Of a stretch of DNA of 64,000 nt, positions 1 through 11,039 are shown piece by piece (the stretch's first letter is position 1; each line of letters opens with the position of its first letter). The DNA comes from Nepenthes gracilis (lineage: Eukaryota > Streptophyta > Magnoliopsida > Caryophyllales > Nepenthaceae), in NCBI GenBank assembly GCA_033239525.1, contig BSYO01000024.1, positions 11,431,991-11,495,990 on the forward strand. Reading direction: 5' to 3'. Position numbers and translations under genes: made by a program. The notes below the pieces were generated by a model, which worked only from the letters and a program-made list of their open reading frames with translations, made no database searches and was not told where the DNA came from.

Positions 1-58
1 CATACCAATATGTATTGATAAATATTTTTATTTATGATTCTGAATATTAAGAGTATAC
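1..58. other. Left flank of copia element 1, with target-site duplication
   Basis: AT-rich DNA with no gene visible. The last five bases, TATAC at 54-58, are repeated exactly at 5663-5667 on the far side of the copia element. They are the target-site duplication made on insertion. Confidence 0.7.
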
Positions 59-850
59 TATTGGGGTCACTCCCGTGTGAAAAAATATAAGAGTAAAATT
101 TCGGAGAGAAATTAAGCTATATGACCAGATAACATTATGTTGACCGGCTGAGTAAAGAATCCGGTCACCATGCAGTTGACCGGCTAAGGTAGTGCAAAGT
201 AATTGAGGATGACCAACCGGTCAACGTTATGTTGACCGGCTAAGATAAGAAACTGGTCAATTGGACGTTGACCGATTTGAGGAGAAATCAGTCAATGGAT
301 ACTTGACCATCTTCATAAGAAGCAGTATGGACCATAGGTGTCAACTCAGAAGATTGACTGAGAATACGTGATTTCTGAATAATATGCTCAATCTCTACAG
401 AATGGGGTGCCATTTCTGCAGAGCACGATATTTTACCGTTGCAAGTTGTTGCAAAACTATACATGCGCCACGTGGCTGTCTGTACGTGTAACCTCCATGC
501 TGGCTAGGAAGTTGAGCAGACTGTCTATATATTTTTTGAGCTCTATGATATAAAGTGGTATGAGAAGATTTTGTGTGTAAGTTTCTAAGTGTGAGAGTGG
601 GAAGAGAGAATACGGTGAGTGATTTGTACCCTTACTCTCTATTCTCTTCTCATGTGGTTTGTGTAACCGAGAGGATTTCTATAACCATAAAACATATATA
701 GTAAAATTTATTTGTGAACTGTGTTTTTCATAATTTTTTGCTTATTTTAGAATATTTTTTTACATAAAATATTGGTGTTCTTCCTCTCCCCCTTATTTCT
801 TCTACTCTAGTGCTTGTTCTTGTTGGGCCGGTCAAACAAGATTTCTAACT
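59..850 (+). repeat. 5' LTR of copia element 1
   Basis: It matches 4860-5662 from the first bases (TATTGGGGTC against TATTTGAGTC) to the end (TTTCTAAC). It contains several copies of a GTTGACCGGCT-like phrase between about 150 and 300, an internal short repeat in the presumed U3. The start reads TA where plant LTRs normally read TG. The exact 5-bp duplication next to it supports this boundary. Confidence 0.88.
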
Positions 851-852
851 AG

Positions 853-863
853 TGGTATCAGAG
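853..863 (+). other. Primer-binding site (initiator tRNA-Met type) of copia element 1
   Basis: TGGTATCAGAG lies two bases after the 5' LTR. It is the classic plant copia primer-binding site, complementary to the 3' end of initiator methionine tRNA. It fixes the LTR end and the plus orientation. Confidence 0.9.
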
Positions 864-906
864 ACGTGATTTTTTAGCTGGTATTAAACCCTATTAAACA
901 TTGCTG

Positions 907-1689
907 ATGGAGGTGGAAAGTATGATGATTTATTTGAACGGGACCAATTATGATACTTGACATAGTAAGATGTCAGATTTGTTGCTCATCAAATCTATGC
1001 ATCTTTCTGTGTTTGCCACTCCAAAGTCTAAGGTGAAATCGGAATAGGAATGGACACCAGAAAACATGCAGGCGTACGGTTATATACGGCAATTTATAGA
1101 TGATAGTGTGTATAACCATATTAGGAGTAAAACAAATGCTATGGCATTGTGAAAAAAGTTAGAAAAGCTCTACACCTCCAAAACTGGCAACAATAAGATT
1201 TACCACCAGATGAAGTTGATGTAAGTTCGATATAAGGACGGCTCGTCCATTGCGGATCACTTGAATGAATTTCAGGGATGTGTAGACTGGTTGAGTAGTA
1301 TGGATATTAAATTTGAGGACGAAGTGTTAGGTCAGTAACTCCTAACAACCCTACCTAACTCATGGGAGGTGATACGAATTACTATTACCAACACAATTCC
1401 AAATGGTATCGTGACGCTGAAGATGGCCAAAGGAGTTGTGCTGAACGAGGAAATGAGACGGCGGTCACAGGGGATCTCCACCTCTCAGCACTCCAAGGTA
1501 CTCATGACTGAATCACGGAGAAGAAGCAAAGGCCACGGTCTGAAGTCTAGAGCAAAGGGTCAGCGTAAGTCTTGGTCAAGATTTTGAAACATGGAGTGCT
1601 ATTACTGTAGAAAGAAAGGCCACATTAAAAAGTACTGTTATAAATTGAAATGTGAGAACGCAAAAAAGAAGAGAAATGAAAAGGAATGA
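907..1689 (+). pseudogene. gag of copia element 1, broken by stops
   Basis: The reading frame starts at ATG 907 with a typical copia gag opening (residues MEVESMMIYLNGTNYDT) and hits a stop at 958-960 where the family has Trp. Similarity continues through further stops (about 1048, 1150, 1220 and 1336) to a CCHC zinc knuckle at 1597-1638 (C-X2-C-X4-H-X4-C, all four ligands present). The longest open piece is 1369-1587. An intact gag would form the capsid and bind RNA through the knuckle. This copy cannot make a full protein. The stops include TGG-to-TGA and CGA-to-TGA type changes, which fits decay of methylated DNA. Confidence 0.85.
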
Positions 1690-1779
1690 TGTGAGAAAAA
1701 GACCTCAGTCTTTATTGTTATAGGATGTGATCTCCTTTTGACCTGTGAAGTGGGTAACGTTATGAATTTGGCCTAGCAG

Positions 1780-4700
1780 GAGACCGGCTGGGTGGCGAAT
1801 TCTGATGTATCCATCCACATCATATCTTGGACATGGCTCTTTACATCTTATACTCCAGGCAACTTTGGAGTGTTAAAGATAGAAAATATTGATATATCAA
1901 GAGTTGTTGACTACGATGACGTGTCTCTCGTCACCAATAATGGAACTCAACTGCTTTTAAGGGACGTATGACTTGTTCATGATATTTGGATGAACATTAT
2001 CTCAACAGGAAGACTTGATGATGCAAATTTTTACAATGTTTTCAGTAATTGGGCATATAAACTAAGGGGTCTCTGGTAGTTGCCCGAGAAAAAGACCTCT
2101 GGTCTTTATGTGTTGCAGGCCTCTACTGAAGCAAGAGAGGTCAATGCTACTAGCAGTATGGAGTTCTTAGACTTGTGGTATCGGAGGTTGGGCCATATGA
2201 ATGAGAGAGGAATGAGTTATCCGGCCAAGAAGAGACTTATCCCAAGAGTGAAGGAGGACGGACTGAAAGTTTGCTCTCACTATATGATGGAGAAGTGGAA
2301 GAGAGTCTCCTTTCGAGGAGACTCATCCTTCAAAAGGTCTAAATTACTTGAACTTATTTACCCTAATATCTGCGAGCCATTTAAGGAAAAGTCTTTCAGA
2401 AGAACTCAATACTTCATCTTGTATATTGATGGCTGCTCAAGAAAGTTATGGGTATTCCTACTTAAATCTAAGTATTAGGTCTCTGGAATATTTAAGCAAT
2501 TTCATACTCTAATTGAACGAGAGACAGGAAATAAGTTGAAGACCGTCCAGAGCGACAATGGCAAAGAATACATTAGGGCATTTGATACTATAGGTCACAT
2601 GGTATACGGTATCAAAAGACGCCGTAATTAAATGGCATAGCCTAGCGGATGAACCATAAATTAATGGAGAGGGTCAGGTGCCTCCTGTCGGAAGAAAAGC
2701 TTTCAGGACCCTTTGGGATAAAACTCTAAAGATGGCAACTTATGTTATCAATAGGTTGTCTAGTAAGCCATTGAATCAAGAAGTTTCAGAGAAGATGTGG
2801 ACCGAAAAAGAGCCTTCCTATAATCATATTTGAACATTTGGTTGTAAAACCTTTATTCATATCCCGAATGATGAGAGAACCAAGTTTGAGCCAAAGATGA
2901 AGTAATGTGTTTTTCTAGGCTACGGAGAAGATGAACTTAGGTATAAACTTTATGACCCAATTGAGAAAAAACTTATCCAATCAAGAGACGTGGTCTTTGT
3001 CAAAGAAGAGACCATTGAGGATATGAGAAAGGAGAAGATGGTGTTATCTAGTGCCGGTCAGACAAACACAAGTACTGATATTGTTTGACCGCCACACTAT
3101 GAGGACAACACTCCAAGAGTCGCCGAGAGGAGAATAATGAAGTGAGTGTGGCGCTGGTGAAGAAGAGGATGATGGTGCTCCTCAACCGGCCGAGAAGATT
3201 ATTGTCCGACGGTCTACACGGAACAGGAGATCGTCCGTCCGCCTGTCATCTAGTAAGTACGTCTTGCTTCACTGATGCAGGTGAGCTGAAGACTTTGATG
3301 AGATGGTGAATCATGAAAATAAAGAAAAATGATTGGAAGTAATGAATGATGAGATAGCTTCATTGTATGAAAATCATACTTTCAATTTGGTTGAGTTGCC
3401 TAAGGGGAAGAGAGCCCTAAGGAATAAATAGGTCTTCCGATTAAAGACAGATGAGAACACCGTGCAGTCGAGGTACAAGGCGCAGGTAGTGGTAAAAGAC
3501 TTTAATCAGCGTAAAGGCGTGGACTTTAATGAATTCTTTGCGCTAGTGGTGAAAATGTCCTTCATTCGGGTTGTGCTTGACTTGGTAGCCGTTCTGGATT
3601 TAGAGGTAGAGCAATTGGACGTCATGACAGCGTTCTTCCATGGTGACCTTGAAGAGAAAATTTATATTAAACAACCGGAGGGGTTTAAGGTCAAGGAGAA
3701 TAAATGATTGGTATGTCACCTGAAGAAAAGCCTATACGGATTGAAACAGGTTCCATGATAATAGTATAGGAGGTTTGACTCTGTTATGGTAGATCAATGC
3801 TACTAGAAAACTAATTCCAACCATTGCGTATTTATTCAAAGGTTCTTGGAAGATGACTTTGTCGTCCTTCTCTATGTGGACGATATGCTGATCGTCGGAC
3901 AAAATGGTGCTCGAATCAAGGAGTTGAAGAAGCAGCTAGGATAGTCATTTACCGTAAAGGGGTTGGAGCCGCGAAACAGATTTTGTGGACCAGAATATTT
4001 CACGACCGGAAGAATAAGAAATTCTAATTGTCTCAAGAATGTTATATTGAAAAAGTGCTCCAACGATTCAAGATGGAGAAGTCCAAGCCAATGAGCACTC
4101 TACTGGAAAATCATTTCAGGCTAAGTAGCCGGCAGTGTCCATCCTCGGATAGTGAGAAGGCTACAATGAGAAGCATCCCCTACTCATCAACAGTAGCGAG
4201 TCTCACTATGCCATGGTATACACAATGCCAGATATTGCACACTCGGTCGACACTGTCAACAAATTTCTCTCAAACCCTAGGAAGGAGCACTGGTCTGCTG
4301 TGAAGTGAATTTTGAGATATCTCCGAAAAACTTCAAGGATGTGTTTGTGTTTTGGAGGAGAAATGCTCCAATTGATTAGCTACACAGATGCGGATATGAT
4401 TAGAGATATAATTCTCAAAAATTCACTTCAGAGTATTTGGTCAAGTTTGTCAAAGGGGCAGTCTCCTAACAATCTAAGTTACAAAAGTGCATTACTCTTT
4501 TCACTACGAAGGCGGGGTTTATTGCAGTCACTAAATGCGAGCAAGGAGACGTTATGGATGAAAGAGTTCATCCAAGAGTTGGGCTTGAGGCAGGAGAAGT
4601 ATATAGTACTCTGTGACAACCAAAGTGCCATACATCCATATAAGAACTCCACATTTCATTCAAAATTGAAACATAGTGATACTTAATATCATTGGGTGAG

Positions 4701-4805
4701 AGATGTTATTCATAAAGGATAACTGTCAGTAGAAAAGGTCCGGATGGATGAAAATGGGTTAGATATAAAGACCAAAATATCACCCAAGGAAAAGTTTAAA
4801 ACTTG
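1780..4805 (+). pseudogene. pol of copia element 1: protease, integrase, RT and RNase H, broken
   Basis: Domains follow copia order. About 1790-2070 holds protease remnants. 2080-2478 is the pre-integrase and integrase start, with the phrase YIDGCSRKLWVFL around the first catalytic Asp. About 2546 reads VQSDNGKEYI, the second Asp region of the integrase core. 3462-3707 is reverse transcriptase (RYKAQVVVKDFNQRKGVDF through IYIKQPEGF). The catalytic YVDD box is intact at 3873-3884. RNase H follows from about 4310 (YTDAD at 4381) to about 4800 (CDNQSAI at 4612, SKLKHSDT before a stop at 4684). Stops and frameshifts separate every block. No reading frame longer than about 130 residues survives. 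Confidence 0.87.
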
Positions 4806-4859
4806 CTATGACATCGTTGGTTAATTTATTCAGTTTCCACACGATCGTGAGGAAAAGTT

Positions 4860-5662
4860 TATTTGAGTCACTCCCATGTGAAAAAATATAGGAGTAAAAT
4901 TTCAGAGAGAAAATACGTTGTATGACTGGTCAACAGTATGTTGACCGACTAAGTAAAGAACCCGGTCAACATGTAGTTGACCGGCTAAGGTTGCGCAAAG
5001 TAATTAAAGACAGCCACGTTGACCGACTGAGATAAGAAACCAGTTATCATTATCTCGACCGACTGAGATAAGAAGCCAGTCAACGAAACATTGACTGTGA
5101 GGAGAAGTCAGTCAATGGATACTTAACCATCTTCATAAGAAGCAGTATGGACCATGGGTACCAGCTCAGAAGATTGACTGAGCTTGCATGATTTCTGTAG
5201 AATATGCGCAATCTCTGCAAAGTAGGGCACCATTTCTACAGAGTACGATATTTTGCCGTTGCAGAATTGTACATGCACCAGGTGGTTGTTTGTACATGCA
5301 ACCTCCATACTAGCTAGGCGGTTGAACAGACTGCCTGTATATGTATTGAGCTCTGTGATATAAAGTGGTATGAGAAGATTTTGTGTGTGTAAGTTTCTAA
5401 ATGTGAGAGTGTGAAAAGAGAACATGGTGAGCAATTTGTACTCTTGCTCTCTATTCTCTTCTCTTGTGATTTGTGTAACCGATAAGGTTTCTATAACCGT
5501 GAAACTTACATAATGAAATCTGTTTGTGGACTGTATATTCTATGATATTTTTCTTATTTTAAAAGGAATTTCTACATAAAATATTGGTGTTCTTCTTCTC
5601 CCACTTATTTCTTCTACTCTGCTGCTTGTTTTTGTTTGGCCAATCAAACACCATTTCTAACA
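4860..5662 (+). repeat. 3' LTR of copia element 1
   Basis: It is the full-length partner of 59-850. It starts TATTTGAGTCACTCCC after the polypurine tract and ends TTTCTAACA, followed directly by TATAC. It carries the same GTTGACCGG-type short repeats and a TATA-like GATATAAAG at about 5357. Confidence 0.88.
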
Positions 5663-6435
5663 TATACCCATACCTGCCTATTGAAACACTGAACCTCTAA
5701 AACCCATAATAGGCAAGTCTCCTATTGCAAGCTGAAATTTTCCAGGAAAGGGTCAAAAAGTTGGACATCTAGTTCTAGCTGTTATGGTTTCAGGGTCAAG
5801 AGGTGAGGAATACTAGACAGAAAACAGCTGTTTGTGATCATCTTAGTCAGATTACAATATACTAGATAGTGGAACTCAAACTTTGTTTTTGGTAGGCTTT
5901 GTTGAGATCATAACTAAAAATATCAGTTAATAAAATCAAAATTTGAATATTTAGGTGCCAATTGAATATCCGAATGTGTTACCATATTAGTTGATAAGTC
6001 AAATATATTGATTAATATTTTAAATATCAGCTGTAGTATTAGCCACTTGTTTCTATTTCGCTTTGCTCTTAGAATATAGAATCTACATATTTTAAAAGAA
6101 ACTAACTCTTCTAATAAGTTTAAATTCATCTATTTTTAAACATATAAAATATGTATAAATTAAATTATTTTAGCATTTTTTAATGACACAAAAGATTTTA
6201 AAATTAAATTTAATAAGATCAACTAAAACTCATTCAATAGGTAAGTAGATTATCAAAGATGAAATAGTTTACTTCTCATATTGTCATGATAAAACAAAAA
6301 TTCTTTATGATGGGTAGTGAATACCGAATGCTCAATCAAAAAATCCATTTTCGTGAAATGGGTTTGAATCCATTGAAGGTCCAAAAAGCTACCATAGCCC
6401 AGGAGGCTACATGGGCTCTAGATGCCCAAAAATTT
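5663..6435. other. AT-rich spacer, no gene seen
   Basis: After the right-hand TATAC this stretch shows no coding similarity I recognise. 5680-5880 is less AT-rich and could be an old fragment of something, but has no open frame. 6431-6435 reads AATTT, the left copy of the duplication around the next solo LTR. Confidence 0.5.
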
Positions 6436-7259
6436 AAGTCTACATCCCAAGAAGCCCAATGAACTAAATTGGTCCGAGAGGTTGGCATGGCTTTAAAAAT
6501 TCGAAGATGTAATAAAGACCAAAGACCACGATAAAGACGAGGACATTTGTCATCAAATATTCGCGGACGTAATAAAGATTAAATCCTTCATCGAGAACGC
6601 ATATTTGGAAAAGTCTCCAACAGCACGAGCGCGGAAAGGAAACTCAGAACGACCGAAAGTGCCAGCTCAGATGGATACGTACATAAAGGTACACGCGATC
6701 TCTACAATACGCAATTTTCATAGGGAATAATGACCTGCAAAGTAAGCGTGATCACTGCAGAAGTGACGTCTTATAGAGCTGGCCCGCATACACGCAACCT
6801 TTCTAACACGACAAGACAGATCTATAGAGTTGGTGGCAAGCTCCACTACACACGCCACCTCCACGTTGCTACTCCACGTAGGAGGACTCAACCACCATAT
6901 AAGTCTTTATTGTGTACCTAACAGATGATCGAATTTACTTTACTTGTATTTACGCCCAAGAGAGAAAAAAAGACAGGTTACTCGCACTTCCAATTGAGAG
7001 AATACTTGTATTTGTAAGAATGATCCTTGGAATTCATTGTACACTTTATTCTTCACCCTTTGTACTCAAATACTTGAATAGTAAAATTATTCTCGATTCA
7101 AAATTTCGTAATTTTTTTCTCTTATTTAGAATAGAGTTTTCCACGTAAAAACACCATATGTCAAAATCTCTCTCTCTTCTCCCTACTTAAAATCCATATT
7201 TGTGTTGCATTGCTTTCGAGTCCTCGTCCGTATTAAAGTCAGAATCTAAGAATGCAACA
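6436..7259 (+). repeat. Probable solo LTR, about 824 bp
   Basis: It is LTR-like: a GC-richer U3, a TATA-like box (ATATAAG near 6897), then a U5 with CTCTCTCTCTTC and a terminal GCAACA. AATTT occurs immediately on both sides (6431-6435 and 7260-7264). The U5 end aligns with the right arm of the palindrome at 48119-49474 (shared TTTTCCACRTAAAAAC, CTCTCTCTCTTC, and TCCTC near the end), so the two belong to related families. The first two bases read AA instead of TG. No internal retroelement coding lies next to it, hence solo. AATTT is weak evidence in AT-rich DNA. Confidence 0.5.
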
Positions 7260-7795
7260 AATTTAAATTTTTTTCACTAGTTTTAGATATCCGAAGTAAA
7301 TTGTTGTTTTTATTTTATTTTTTATAAATATAGCTACTAATGACCTTCATTGTTATATTGATGAGCCTATTTTGTGAAATTTGCTAATTGGCTGCACTTG
7401 ATTCGGGGCATGTGAATGATGAGAGAATGCCGAACCATCAAATTAAAAGACCATTTGATAAGAACCAGAGGTGCCACGACCCCAGAGGTGCTACGAACGG
7501 GAAATTAAAAAGACGATAATTAAACTATAAAAATACCATTTAAACAATAATATATTTTTATTTTTTATATATTTAAATTTTATACTTAATGAATATTAAT
7601 ATTGTAAAAAAATCAAACAAACATCTAACTTTGATTATTTTATCTTTTAAAATGCTCACTGTTTGAATGTAATCCAATAGTGAGAGTTCGTGTTGAAGGT
7701 GCTATGGTGCGTCCAAGAGTTACAGCATCCCTTGATTTATTCGACGGAGGGGCAGGCATTTCTAATCTGGGTTTCCCATTCCTAGACCAGGGCGC

Positions 7796-7798
<3 letters not shown>

Positions 7799-7832
<34 letters not shown>
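7799..7832. repeat. (CT)n microsatellite
   Basis: About sixteen uninterrupted CT units, ending in CACTC. No coding context. Confidence 0.95.
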
Positions 7833-7835
<3 letters not shown>

Positions 7836-8598
7836 AGTAAGTCGGGGTTCTTTTTTTTAATTATTTTTTAATATAAATTTTATAAAAAGAAATTTAAAAA
7901 AAATAAAAATAATTCCTTATTATTTTTGTAAAATCAAATACTAAAAAGAGGATATCAAAACAAAAAAATAATATTAAATTATTTTTTTAACATATATATG
8001 CCAGCGGGAGCCGTTAGATTGAAATCGTATCCGACTTTTTTAAAAATAATTATAAAATCAAAAAATAAAAATATTAAAATTTTTATTTTTTTAATCAAAT
8101 CTGTAAAATACATAAAAATAAAAAAATTTTTAATATAAATTTTATAAAAAAAAAGCAGTTGGATTTTTAATTTCCTGAAGTAGGATCCCTTAAAGCCTCT
8201 TTGTACCATAACGATAATAATGATTTCATAGTTTAAAATTTTATAGGTTTTGCTTGCATGGTCTATATGGCATGACGTTATGGTTCATTTAAGAGAGAAA
8301 TTTTCATATCCATATAACTATTCAAATTAAAGTAGAGTAATGTTTTGGTTTTTTCAGACGGAAGATTTGGATACCCACTTAATTGTGAGGATTAAATAAA
8401 ATATTATTATTATTTTTTTCAGTGAAAGATTATCAAAAGTTACGTGAGTTTAAATTGGATTCTGCGTATCTCATTCACTGAAATCTTGATCTCGATAATT
8501 TGCTTCATGTGTTCCTAAGCCATCGCTTTTTTTTTTTTTTTTCAAATAGTGAGCTATTTTTTTTAAAAGAATTGCTGTAATATCTACGGTGTAAATGT

Positions 8599-8628
8599 CC
8601 CCCCCCCCCCCAAAAAAAAAAAAAAAAA
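8599..8628. repeat. Adjacent poly-C and poly-A runs
   Basis: About thirteen C followed directly by about seventeen A. It is a homopolymer junction. Exact lengths may be uncertain because sequencing and assembly are error-prone at such runs. Confidence 0.9.
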
Positions 8629-9248
8629 GACAGAGAAAATTTAAAAAAATTTAAATATATAATATATTTATAAATGACAGATGATGATTTTTTGTTTAAC
8701 TTTTTTAATTTGTAATTTTTGAATACTTTAAAAAAACACAAAAATAAAAACGTTTTAAATGGCAATCACAAACACAGTTATCACTCTGAAATTTGAAACA
8801 CGTTGTGAATTTGTAACTGGTGGTGACTTAAAATCATAGAGGTAAAGTCACCTTCGTACATCTCTCAATCAAGCAAAAATACATATTCTAAACTTAAAAT
8901 CATAAGTACGAAAAATCAATAACTTGTTTTCTAAATAAACAACAAAGATTTGTAAATATGGAGGATTGTTTGTCAAGTTGACAAAAGGGCTTGTTTTATT
9001 TTGATGGGATGGCTTATTTTGCATGCCAGCGGTGCCACTTGATGCGATGTTGGAAGGAAGATTGCTCCAGCGAAACACTTACAGAATTGTTTTGCATGAG
9101 ATTTACGTCATTATAACTCAAGTAGATGATTTCTCATATTAATCTGCCCATAGCAAGTTATTTTTCGAAGCATTCAATATAAGATTCTTATGACAGCGGA
9201 TCCGGTTGAAGGATTCCAGATTGGCTTTGCTCGAGCGGGCGTCTCATG

Positions 9249-9375
9249 TATAAATACCTACGTGATATTTAGATCGGTCGTTGAGGGTTCTTCTAAAACA
9301 TATTTAAGCCTCACCAAAAAGAGAGAGAACGCAGAGGAAGAAAAAGAAGAAGAACAAGTATGTCACCATTTATTT
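9249..9375 (+). promoter_or_regulatory. Orphan promoter-like patch: TATA box plus GA-rich leader
   Basis: A strong TATA box, TATAAATA at 9249-9256, is followed about 60-110 bases later by a purine-rich leader (AGAGAGAGAACGCAGAGGAAG and similar). Next comes GTATGT at about 9358, which would suit a 5' splice site. This is how many plant first exons look. No convincing coding exon follows within several hundred bases. The open frame over 9190-9516 starts upstream of the TATA box and is not credible. It could be a gene fragment, a decayed LTR promoter or chance. Confidence 0.3.
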
Positions 9376-9805
9376 GACCTAAGATTTGTGTTTTGTTTTT
9401 TGTCACTGTTGGGTACGCTGCTCTGGCCTTATTGTAAAACATTTCAATCAGTTCTTTTGTCTCATCTGCTTTCTTTTTGCCCATTCCTTGGATTGTTTAC
9501 TTGCTGGATGTTGTAACCTAAAGAGTTTGATGAGTTTTGTTTAGCATAAACTATTATATAATTAAAGTATATTTTAGAGGCTAAGTCCTGCAATTTTTCT
9601 TCATTTCAAAAGGTGGTTTCTGTGTAACAATTGCATTTTTTTATTTTAAATTTTATTTGGATGATTTCGTTATTATTTACCTCCCATAAATTTCAAAATG
9701 AAAGTTTTTCAATCCATGCAATGATTTATTCTTACTTATATGGAACATTATTATTGTAATAAGAGTATCTGAAATTTGATTTTTTATAGAATCTCATGTA
9801 AGATT

Positions 9806-10575
9806 TGATGAGTCTTGAGAATTTAAATTGATGTACAAATTAGGGAATCACCCTATCACGTTTAATTATTCAAACAACAACGGGTTAACTTTTATAATTT
9901 TAAATTTGAATCATATACATTATAATAAAATAAATTAGAGGTAAGAGGTATATAGTATTTACTCTCTAGTATATCCTTCAATACCCAAATTAATGATCTT
10001 TCTATTTGAATGTAAAAGATAAGAAAATGGATGTAAAAATTTAGAGAGAATGGGGATGAATATTTATATAAATGGCAATATTCATTTTTGTACACTCGTT
10101 TAGTTGAGTAGTTTTTGTATTAGTGCACTTGTCTGGATAAGTGGCTTTGTATTCTTTTTCTCCTCTCATCATGTTGTTGTTCCATTTTCTTTGGGGAAGA
10201 GATTTTTTTTAAATAATAAGACATGTTATTTAGTTAGTTGGTGCCTCAAATCAATGCGTGTATATGATATCATTTTAAATTAATGATGAGTGACGTTACT
10301 TGCATATGTAACGGTCATCTCAATTTAATGGTAAGATCGCCTAACTATCAACTATTAGATCTACTCAGCCACCCTTTATATTCGGCCATTAAGTAGCCCA
10401 TTATGATCATTTAATACCTAATTGTTTAGATTGTATCTTTTAATTTATGCGTTCATACGCTATTACCTGACTGGCATTTGGTTTTTTTCTATTAAACCGT
10501 TGACATTTGAACATCTTATCAAACTAAATATTTGGCCGCTTATCTAATTGAGTATTGGGTCGATTGTACCTATCA
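9806..10575 (-). repeat. 3' LTR of gypsy element 1
   Basis: It begins TGATGAGTC on the plus strand and ends CCTATCA at 10575. Read on the minus strand the LTR therefore starts TGATAGG. It is preceded there by a purine-rich GTATGGGAGTTAG stretch, a plausible polypurine tract. The first 400 bp match 15639-16073. The remainder is the U3 portion missing from the other copy. Confidence 0.75.
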
Positions 10576-11039
10576 CTAACTCCCATACTGGGGGTTTGAA
10601 TTCAAACCTCCCAGCATGCCATCGATGGGACACCAATTGCAACTTTTTCAATGTGTGATCATTTTTTAGACATTCTACAAATTTAGTTCCTTATTTAGTA
10701 AGGTTTTATTCTTTGTCATCAATGTTGTAATGCAATATTCTCCCTGAGTTGAATGCCTATTAAGCACTCTTCTCGACTATATATTGCAAAGCTCTCTTGA
10801 TTTTATATTACAAAACATCTTTTGTCTTACCCAATGGTATGATTGTCCTAAGCTAACATGGTGCCTTTGATGTTGTGAATCCGAGTTAGTGGGAGTTCTC
10901 TTCCAACTTTAAAAGTCGGGATTTGAGAAAATGCTTAAAGACTGTCTTGATTACCCTCTTTTATATGAAAAATCATCTTAGATTATTTTCCTCTTTTACG
11001 TCCTTGTTAAAACCAAGCCTCCATCACCATGACAAGGTC

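Larger units (their letters stand above)
59..5662 (+). mobile_element. Ty1/copia LTR retrotransposon 1 (TNT1/Tork-like), defective
   Basis: This is a full-length copia element with the order 5' LTR, primer-binding site, gag, protease, integrase, reverse transcriptase, RNase H, polypurine tract and 3' LTR. Copia order (integrase before RT) is visible directly. The LTRs (59-850 and 4860-5662) align along their whole length, and TATAC flanks both ends. The purine run GAGGAAAAG ends just before the 3' LTR and serves as the polypurine tract. Gag and pol carry many in-frame stops and frameshifts, so the element is not autonomous. The gag opening resembles TNT1-94-type polyproteins, which places it in the Tork group; that placement is from memory of the family. 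LTR divergence is modest but clear, so the insertion is not recent. Confidence 0.9.
7265..9240. other. AT-rich spacer with simple repeats
   Basis: No supported gene. It contains a CT microsatellite (7799-7832), a C-run/A-run (8599-8628) and a very AT-rich patch at 7990-8175 that begins with GCCGTTAGATTGAAATC. The same phrase family recurs in the MITE-like repeats near 21.3 and 21.8 kb, so this patch may be a decayed relative. Confidence 0.4.

Noticed and set aside
8505..8765. Minus-strand 86-residue Lys/Phe-rich frame
   Set aside because: It spans the poly-C/poly-A junction and poly-T run; low complexity.
9190..9516. 108-residue frame near the orphan TATA box
   Set aside because: It starts upstream of the TATA box and runs through the presumed leader and splice donor into AT-rich DNA, so it would not be translated as one piece.
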